From a virus: 34,667 bases of DNA. The stretch spans positions 1 through 34,667 of the IMG/VR virus record IMGVR_UViG_3300037475_000083. One strand, written 5' to 3'. Below, piece after piece: positions 28,564-34,667 of this stretch (its first letter is position 1; the number at the start of each line of letters is the position of its first letter). The position numbers and the translations under genes are program-made. Below the pieces are notes generated by a model that saw only the letters and a list, made by a program, of their open reading frames with translations, was not told where the DNA came from and did no database searches.

Positions 28564-30036
28564 TTAAGATAAATATACCACATCGTAACTTGTTTCCACG
28601 ATCAAATTTGCTTCCATAGCAAGCACCATCGTCTGATAGCTTTTGACACCGTGGGATGACCAGTCATGTACGGGGGAATCCTTGAATCTGCCTAGTTTTT
28701 CGTCATATTCTTTTTCATAATTCGATAGGCAATCAATGAGACGTTGCGTATTTTCCTTGTTAAAATTTGTCATGAATAATTTTTGACGAATAGATTCGAT
28801 AGCAGTTTTATGTGATGAGGGACGGTTAACAAACATTCCCTTCTCTCCCATATCCTGCAAATAATCGATTGTATTTTTAAGTCCATCGTTGAAACTTCTA
28901 TTTTTTCCATCATGGGGAATAAAATGTGTGCCAAACGGTAAATTATATCTGGCACAAAATCCGTTTATTTCATCCACATAATATCGAAGATCACGATTAT
29001 TATTTTCAATGTAACCAATGACTGTTGGCCATAACTGATTACCCCTACTTTCAAATTGGGCGAGTGTAATCGCGCAGCAATCATTCACGCCAATATCAAA
29101 AAATGAATATACTTTTTTATTGGGAATGAATAATCCCGCAATAATTCTTTCTGTTTCATAGACTTTGTTAATGGCTATAGCAAAATATTTTGTTTCTTCA
29201 TTGATTTGAACGTTCCCGTAATACTCCTGCTGAATAAGATATTCAGGCATTCCAGCTCGCCTATCTTCATTTACATCTTCTTCGGTAATGTATGGATTTC
29301 CTGCTTCATCAACGAGTGTCAAAATACTTTCTTCACGGCAATACCAGAGAGGATCATTTTTATTATTTTTAATCATGTGGAAAAAGTGATTCATTCCATC
29401 GTAAGTGGATTGGCCTATTAACCAGCCACCATTTTGACGAAATACCGGAAGCATGGTGTACATGACGCGTGGATCACTAAATGCCAATTCTGACAAAACC
29501 ATCCCCAATGGATTGGTACCACGAAGTTTGCCAGGATCAATATCACAACCAACAACCCAAATGAGCGAACCATTAATCAGCTCGATTGTCATTTCAGCAT
29601 CATTCGGTTTTCTTGCCAAAAGTTTTTCAGGAATCATATCCAGAAAACGCGTACTTACACCGTTAATCAGTGCAGCACCTTGCCATAAAATCTTCCTTGC
29701 CCTGACGTTTGTGGGATAAGTCATGATGTACATGCCAGGATTAATAATGGCGGCATGGACAATGATATTCCACGTCACCACTTCTTTTCCTGACCGTCTA
29801 GGCCATTCAACAAGAATACGTTTTGAGAACCCACCAAATAAAGTTTTTTGCAGCTCAATCTGATATGGTCGCAATGGAATAACAGGAATTTTTACTAACT
29901 CACCTTTCTTCATCTTAAAGTAAAGGTTGAAGTCATCATCATGCTCCCAGACATACTGGGAATCTTCCATGTTCGATATCAGATTAGTAGCCTTTTCCAT
30001 AATTGCCCGTGCTTCCTTTAGGCATTGGCTTGGCAT
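28564..30036 (-). CDS. Terminase large subunit (packaging ATPase-nuclease)
   Basis: This encodes 490 residues. The Walker A variant is EWPRRSGKEV (77-86), and Walker B ends MVLSELAF (E183). The nuclease acidic residues sit in FFDIG (D314), IPHDGKNRS (D376) and HDWSSHGVKS (D458), an RNase H-like core. The family drives DNA into the prohead and cuts the concatemer. GGGAG lies six bases ahead, overlapping the fibre stop. By T7 order it follows the fibre gene. The small subunit is probably the gene at 16650-17078, at the other end of the same late operon. Confidence 0.95.
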   Translation of the reverse strand: MPSQCLKEARAIMEKATNLISNMEDSQYVWEHDDDFNLYFKMKKGELVKIPVIPLRPYQIELQKTLFGGFSKRILVEWPRRSGKEVVTWNIIVHAAIINPGMYIMTYPTNVRARKILWQGAALINGVSTRFLDMIPEKLLARKPNDAEMTIELINGSLIWVVGCDIDPGKLRGTNPLGMVLSELAFSDPRVMYTMLPVFRQNGGWLIGQSTYDGMNHFFHMIKNNKNDPLWYCREESILTLVDEAGNPYITEEDVNEDRRAGMPEYLIQQEYYGNVQINEETKYFAIAINKVYETERIIAGLFIPNKKVYSFFDIGVNDCCAITLAQFESRGNQLWPTVIGYIENNNRDLRYYVDEINGFCARYNLPFGTHFIPHDGKNRSFNDGLKNTIDYLQDMGEKGMFVNRPSSHKTAIESIRQKLFMTNFNKENTQRLIDCLSNYEKEYDEKLGRFKDSPVHDWSSHGVKSYQTMVLAMEANLIVETSYDVVYLS

Positions 30037-30037
30037 C

Positions 30038-31414
30038 CTAGCTCCCTAGATACTCTATATCAAAGTTTGAAAGTGAAGCGGTAGCTGATCCAACTACAGC
30101 AGTATTTGTGCTAGAACCATTCGTGACAGAAATAGTAATAATGTCATTTATGGCTGTACTAATAACTGCTGATCCGTTTAAAACAATACTGTTTGCATCA
30201 GTTGAACTATAAGTGATGTTATCCATTCGCAAGACAGTTACACCATTCTTCACAAGATTAATGAATGTGCTGCCAGCATTAGCGACTATCGCAACCAAAA
30301 TATTACAGTTAACACGATAATAACCAGCGCGATTAATTAAAAATCCTTTATTTGAAACACTAACCAAACCAACCGGATCAAGTGTGGCTGTATCAAAATT
30401 TACTGTTGCACCTGTGCCAAGCAGAACGTTCTGAGCTGCTGACATATGCATACTTGCACCAAAGAAAATTTTATTTGGATTGATGAGTTGTGCATTAACG
30501 CCATCATAAACAAATAAACAAATCTGACCGGCTAACATCATATTTCCAGTCAAATCATTTCCCTGACAATCCTTGATTGTTATAGGCACACCAGCATTAA
30601 TGGTAAGCGTTGAAACGCCAGTATTTGTGTTGGCTACTTTCACGCGGAACATTTGAAATGCTGCTATTGCGAAACCTGGGGTTGTAATCGCTATCTCAAC
30701 CGAATCTGCTGATCCTGTATCAGTGCCAGAAAAAACAGGAATTTGTGAATCAGCAATAAAACTTCCTAGCGTATCGAGATAATCATGAACTGTCGTAGCG
30801 CTTGAATTAATGCTGTCATAATATCCAACGATTCTGGAACCATCAGTACCAGGTGAATTATTCGCTAACATGGATTGCAAAATACTGGCGCTAGGATTAT
30901 CCGCAATCGTTCCCGCTATAACTCCCGATGCGCTTCCTATCCATACCTGATTTTGCAGCAATGGCGGTAATTGAGTAAAAGGTACGGCATCAGGCAAATA
31001 AGTATTAATGACGTAGGATAGATTGCGCTGCAATGCATAGTTCTGATTCTGCTGACAAAGCAATAATAATCTATCCAGTGCAGCATCAAGATTGTTTCCG
31101 TTAAATGCCTGAGCATTACCAAAGCTTGTATTGAGACTCGCTTCAACTTGCCGATTTATGGTTAAGTAATATCCCGTTGTAGGGGTAAATAGAAGGGTAA
31201 TAAACCCACCCGTAATCGGATCTGAATTGTATGTAACCGTATACTGCGAGTTTAGTGCGAGTAAATCGCTTGAAGGAACAGGTGTTGCATTCGAGGCTTG
31301 ATAAAAGACTTCTATGTCCGTTGGCAACGGGGCATAAAAGGCGAAAGTGTAAGCTAGCTGCGAAGAATTCGCTACATATTGGACTATCGTTTCCTGCTGA
31401 GGTATGTTTGGCAT
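30038..31414 (-). CDS. Tail fibre, T7 gp17-type N-terminus with C1q-like C-terminus
   Basis: This encodes 458 residues. Residues 1-135 match the anchoring domain of T7-type tail fibres: a Y-T-F-x-F strand, LNSQYTVTY, then LTINRQV, followed by FNGNNLDAALDRLLLLCQQN. Residues 225-315 hold a common fibre domain (ANTNTGVSTLTINAG, then VYDGVNAQLINPNK). Residues about 320-458 resemble a C1q/TNF-like jelly roll (AGYYRVNCNILV, FINLVKNG, VLNGSAVIS, NDIITISVTNGSS, ending SLSNFDIEYLGS). Such trimeric domains bind receptors. Confidence 0.85.
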   Translation of the reverse strand: MPNIPQQETIVQYVANSSQLAYTFAFYAPLPTDIEVFYQASNATPVPSSDLLALNSQYTVTYNSDPITGGFITLLFTPTTGYYLTINRQVEASLNTSFGNAQAFNGNNLDAALDRLLLLCQQNQNYALQRNLSYVINTYLPDAVPFTQLPPLLQNQVWIGSASGVIAGTIADNPSASILQSMLANNSPGTDGSRIVGYYDSINSSATTVHDYLDTLGSFIADSQIPVFSGTDTGSADSVEIAITTPGFAIAAFQMFRVKVANTNTGVSTLTINAGVPITIKDCQGNDLTGNMMLAGQICLFVYDGVNAQLINPNKIFFGASMHMSAAQNVLLGTGATVNFDTATLDPVGLVSVSNKGFLINRAGYYRVNCNILVAIVANAGSTFINLVKNGVTVLRMDNITYSSTDANSIVLNGSAVISTAINDIITISVTNGSSTNTAVVGSATASLSNFDIEYLGS

Positions 31415-31416
31415 GG

Positions 31417-33822
31417 CTATCTTCCATAATAATGTTTCTGTCCTGGCTCCAAATGTCCTTTTTCACCCATTACCTGATTCAGTAAAGGCGATAATATTGG
31501 AGTTGTTTTAATAGGGGCAACATATGCCATCGTGTCTACGAAATGCTTTCCCACCTTTTTAGCATAATCTTTTTGCGTAACAAATGCAGCCGAGGCAAAC
31601 GTTGCCAAAGCATTTCCTATCAACCTTAATGATGGCGAAGCAAGCAAGCTCATAATCATATCCGAGTTTTGATGTTTAGGGTCAAGCACACCCGTGAACA
31701 TGGCAAGTCCTGGCTGAATCAACTCAATCATGAATTTTTCTGCTTCCGCAAGATTCATTTTCCTGATATCTGGCATTGATTTACCCATTGCCAAATTTTC
31801 AAAATACATCACTCCGTAAGCCAATGGCATACTGCCAACCAATTGCGCTGTAGCCCATGCCAGTTTTTGCTGATTCGCATCTGCTGATCTATAACCCTGT
31901 ACAAGCACCTTATCGATAAAACTCAATGTATAGCTTTTGAAATGAGATAATTGCCTTAATATCACACCCGATATAGTGCCAGGCTTCGTTCCCATCAACA
32001 AAGTAGCCCGTTCAAATGCGCCAGGATTAAGCACCATATTCTCCGTTGCAATCTGAGACATGGCATGGACACGACGGTATAAATCATTTCTTACTTCATG
32101 CAAAGGTCGTAATTTATCTCCTGCTTCGTAAAATTCTTTTATTTCTTTTTCAGAAAGCGCATCAACGTTATCAACGGTAAATAATTTTTTTTGCGTTTTA
32201 TGTCTTAGCAATTCCCATTCTTCTGGTGACATAAATTTATTAATCCAGTTTCTTGTCGCCAATGGTAAATTTTCAAATTTTCTCGATGAATGACGTCCTA
32301 AACCTTTCGCAACAAGCTCAAGGCCACTCATTTTATTTCCATTATCAAAAGCATGTAATAAATTGACTTTAAAAAACCCAGTGGAAATCTTGTTAAGTCT
32401 GTCACTGATATTATTCATTTCACCATAACGGGCAACATAGCCAAGATGTTGCCTAAACATGGAAGCGTATTGTTTTGCGAGATACTTTCTTTGCTTTGAC
32501 GGAATGAGATCAAACATATTTGTTAGATGCGCACCCCATGCTTCAAAATAATTGTAGCCATGATTCATGGCAAAAGTTGCCATGTAATTGATATCAGGCA
32601 AACTGCGCAACGCAACAAGCGGCAATCTGGCCATAGCCGTTACTGCTCTTGTGTTAGCATCAATTGCGGCAAGCGTTGGACTAACAGCCGTTTTATTTAC
32701 ACCAGTAACTTGCTGAAAATATAAATCAGATTGATACCACCATAACCCCCCAAACTTTCCAGTATGCGGATTTACTTCCTGTTCAACCTTTCTCAAATCA
32801 AGATAAGCTGCATGTGGTGAATCACCCAGAATTCTTGCTATGCCTATTTTATTACCCGATGACTGCATATCAGTTAACATGGCATTCATCAAATTACCTT
32901 GGCCATATTCCTGATTATACTCTACGAAATCTCGCATACTCTTGGGCTGCAATCTTCGTCTTGATCTATTCTGAATGGCAACTCGATCATTAACAACAAG
33001 AGAACGTGTATTAATATCACTTTTGCCGGTCGTAATATCATCATACATTTTTCCTATTATCTGATTTAATCTTGCCTCATCAACACTACCATCTGGTAAT
33101 ACTGCATCTGAATGAATAAGATCAAATCGTTTCTTAATCGTATCTATCCATTTTTGTTTTGCAAAATCCGTTGTGAATTTTTCCTTTGATCTTGCTTCAT
33201 TGATGGCACTACGACCACCAAGAATAAGTTTGTTGGAATCGTGGGAATTTCTGAATGATCTATCTTCATTGATATGATCAAACGGCATTGCATTTGAAGA
33301 AATCAATCCTGCATTTCTTTCAGGGAAATAAACATCTTTCCATAACTTTGCAATCTTGTTTGCTTCTGGACTTTCCACTTTCTTTCCGTCATAAGCATCT
33401 GCAATCTCAAGATCATTTTTTCCAGTGCTAAGATAGGCCACTTCTTCGCGTGAAACTTTCTTAAAAAATACCCCTTCAATTTCTTCCTGAGCTGCTGCCT
33501 GAGCTGCTGCCACATTATCTGCCTGATTAACATGCCGCTTTACCAAAGTATTCTGTAAATTAGCCTTACCTTTCCTGATTCGATCTGCTGCTGCTTCAAT
33601 CTTTCTGGCATTATTGGCCGCAGTCATGGCTGATTCAAAATAAGACTTCAAGCGCTCATCATTAATTTCCTTCATGGCTTCTTCAAAAGCGCGCATGTTG
33701 CTCATGTTAGTATATTTTTTAGCTTTATCAAAAACATCAAATGCATATTGTTTCAATTCTTCCTTTGAGAAATCCTTGAGTGCTGTCAGCGCTTCATCCA
33801 TGCATTCCTTGCTTATTTTCAT
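31417..33822 (-). CDS. Large ejected virion protein, T7 gp16-like position
   Basis: This encodes 801 residues. ATG 33822 is chosen from GGGAG seven bases ahead and an ATGA overlap; an upstream GTG (33843) is in frame. It is strongly helical with no catalytic motif that I can name. Residues about 540-720 contain several moderately hydrophobic helices (for example AWATAQLVGSMPLAYGVMYF and MIMSLLASPSLRLIGNALAT). These could insert in the inner membrane during DNA entry. Its place before the fibre gene matches the large inner-core protein of T7-like phages. No lytic transglycosylase motif is seen. Confidence 0.62.
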   Translation of the reverse strand: MKISKECMDEALTALKDFSKEELKQYAFDVFDKAKKYTNMSNMRAFEEAMKEINDERLKSYFESAMTAANNARKIEAAADRIRKGKANLQNTLVKRHVNQADNVAAAQAAAQEEIEGVFFKKVSREEVAYLSTGKNDLEIADAYDGKKVESPEANKIAKLWKDVYFPERNAGLISSNAMPFDHINEDRSFRNSHDSNKLILGGRSAINEARSKEKFTTDFAKQKWIDTIKKRFDLIHSDAVLPDGSVDEARLNQIIGKMYDDITTGKSDINTRSLVVNDRVAIQNRSRRRLQPKSMRDFVEYNQEYGQGNLMNAMLTDMQSSGNKIGIARILGDSPHAAYLDLRKVEQEVNPHTGKFGGLWWYQSDLYFQQVTGVNKTAVSPTLAAIDANTRAVTAMARLPLVALRSLPDINYMATFAMNHGYNYFEAWGAHLTNMFDLIPSKQRKYLAKQYASMFRQHLGYVARYGEMNNISDRLNKISTGFFKVNLLHAFDNGNKMSGLELVAKGLGRHSSRKFENLPLATRNWINKFMSPEEWELLRHKTQKKLFTVDNVDALSEKEIKEFYEAGDKLRPLHEVRNDLYRRVHAMSQIATENMVLNPGAFERATLLMGTKPGTISGVILRQLSHFKSYTLSFIDKVLVQGYRSADANQQKLAWATAQLVGSMPLAYGVMYFENLAMGKSMPDIRKMNLAEAEKFMIELIQPGLAMFTGVLDPKHQNSDMIMSLLASPSLRLIGNALATFASAAFVTQKDYAKKVGKHFVDTMAYVAPIKTTPILSPLLNQVMGEKGHLEPGQKHYYGR

Positions 33823-34667
33823 CCGGCACTCCCTAGCACACACTTAATGAAGTTGGTAAACACACCTTCTGATTTCTTGAACTCGTCAAATTTTTCCTTG
33901 GCTGCTTCATATTCTTTTTTGGTTTCTTCATGATCCAGACTTTCAACTTGTCTGTCATTTTCAGCAATCATGTTATCTGCATCTGCTGGCAAATCATGCA
34001 CGATAGGTTCACTTTTAATATGAGACTCATCAATGCGTTGTTTCGTTCTTGCTTCCATGTAGCCGTTTATATTTTCAACTTTAGCCATAGCGCCAACATT
34101 GGAATCAGCAATATCCAGCATTTGCTTTGCCAGATCACGATAAGCTTCCTGACTTCTGATTTCCTGCTCAATATTAACCCTATCCAGTAATGTCTGGGCT
34201 GGTGGCCATACTTCTGCCAAATCCTGTAAACGCTGATATTCTTTTAATTGACGAATATTATTCTCAACAGGAAGTATTTTTTCTCTTATATCTTTTAATT
34301 CATCCATTGCTGATTTCAATGGTACTAATTCTTTTTGTATTTCTTCAATCTTATAATTATTCTCTTTCATTTCTTTTATATAATGACTATCACCAGTTTT
34401 TTCATAATTAGAAAATAACTTTTCATTTTTAAGTGTAAGCTCTGAAATAAGCTTATCCTGACGTAATCTTTCTTCAACTTCTTTTGGAACTGAAAAAGGA
34501 TGTTGATTTTCATGACCAATTTTTTCCAACATTTCTAAGATTGCTTTCTGATCAATTAAATGAGTTGCACTTTGTACTAGTTCTTTATTCTTTATAATAA
34601 GATTTGAATTTTTTGGTTTATCAAAAAGCATTACTTCGCTTTTTCCATTAGAAATACCCTGATATCC
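33819..34667 (-). CDS. C-terminal part of the ART-like ejection protein (5' end outside window)
   Basis: The frame is open from the right edge, so the 5' end is not seen. The first ATG (34631) lacks a ribosome site. Upstream of it the frame reads GYQGISNGKSEV, then MLFDKPKNS, the style of the last strand of ART and related folds; the Glu of SEV is a possible third catalytic residue. Residues after this are a long charged coiled coil (about 60-130) and a hydrophilic tail. Together with 1-1439 this would make one protein of about 761 residues. Joining the ends directly misses the frame; treating the terminal CC as shared restores it. Confidence 0.65.
   Translation of the reverse strand, partial: GYQGISNGKSEVMLFDKPKNSNLIIKNKELVQSATHLIDQKAILEMLEKIGHENQHPFSVPKEVEERLRQDKLISELTLKNEKLFSNYEKTGDSHYIKEMKENNYKIEEIQKELVPLKSAMDELKDIREKILPVENNIRQLKEYQRLQDLAEVWPPAQTLLDRVNIEQEIRSQEAYRDLAKQMLDIADSNVGAMAKVENINGYMEARTKQRIDESHIKSEPIVHDLPADADNMIAENDRQVESLDHEETKKEYEAAKEKFDEFKKSEGVFTNFIKCVLGSAG

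Noticed and set aside
1-34667. Direct terminal repeats or cohesive ends at the window edges
   Set aside because: The first and last bases share only CC. Both edges lie inside coding sequence, so no terminal repeat can be claimed.
1-34667. Phage RNA polymerase, DNA polymerase, integrase or T7-type promoters
   Set aside because: I looked for them because the structural order is T7-like, but no such gene and no repeated 20-bp promoter were seen. Only sigma-70-like candidates are present.

Overview
The window looks like a nearly complete genome (about 34.7 kb, AT-rich) of a tailed phage with a short, podovirus-type tail, probably infecting a Gram-negative host. Support comes from a structural block in T7 order: portal, scaffold, major capsid protein, tail tube A, tail tube B, internal/ejected virion proteins, T7-gp17-type fibre, large terminase. 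I see no integrase, DNA polymerase, RNA polymerase or primase. An XRE repressor with divergent promoters leaves a temperate or formerly temperate lifestyle open. The host cannot be named from the sequence.

Layout. (1) 17078 down to 1, minus strand: the late operon. It starts with a probable small terminase, runs through a cluster of small accessory genes (a ParS/MbcA-like domain, a DEDDh exonuclease, many unknowns), a tRNA-Tyr and an adjacent structured RNA candidate, then the head, tail and ejection genes. (2) 34667 down to 25604, minus strand: the rest of the late operon, with ejection proteins, the C1q-like fibre, large terminase, a repeat-containing fibre and a tail-assembly chaperone-like gene. 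The genes at the two window ends appear to be halves of one reading frame, so the molecule is probably circular or circularly permuted, with the window cut inside that gene. (3) 17255-18134, plus strand: a short unit led by a DnaJ-like protein. (4) 21248 down to 18167, minus strand: replication initiator with a lambda-like origin inside it, VRR-NUC nuclease, GH108 endolysin and 3-TM holin. (5) 21470-23163: small genes, including a zinc ribbon and two membrane miniproteins, with the XRE regulator at the head. (6) 23314-25601, plus strand: the early/recombination unit, with a Sak4-like P-loop ATPase, a Gp157-like protein, an ssDNA-binding-like protein and a Cys-rich miniprotein.

How it fits together. 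The XRE switch at 23.2 kb would control the rightward recombination unit. The initiator and its internal iterons would recruit the host replisome. The late operon packages and builds the particle, and lysis is encoded with the replication genes. The most interesting items are: the lambda-like origin (four dyad iterons beside three 12-bp AT-rich repeats) inside the initiator gene; a 13-nt perfect complement to the Shine-Dalgarno leader of the rightward unit, displayed in the loop of that unit's own terminator; an ADP-ribosyltransferase-like domain split by the window ends; and a structured RNA candidate beside the tRNA.
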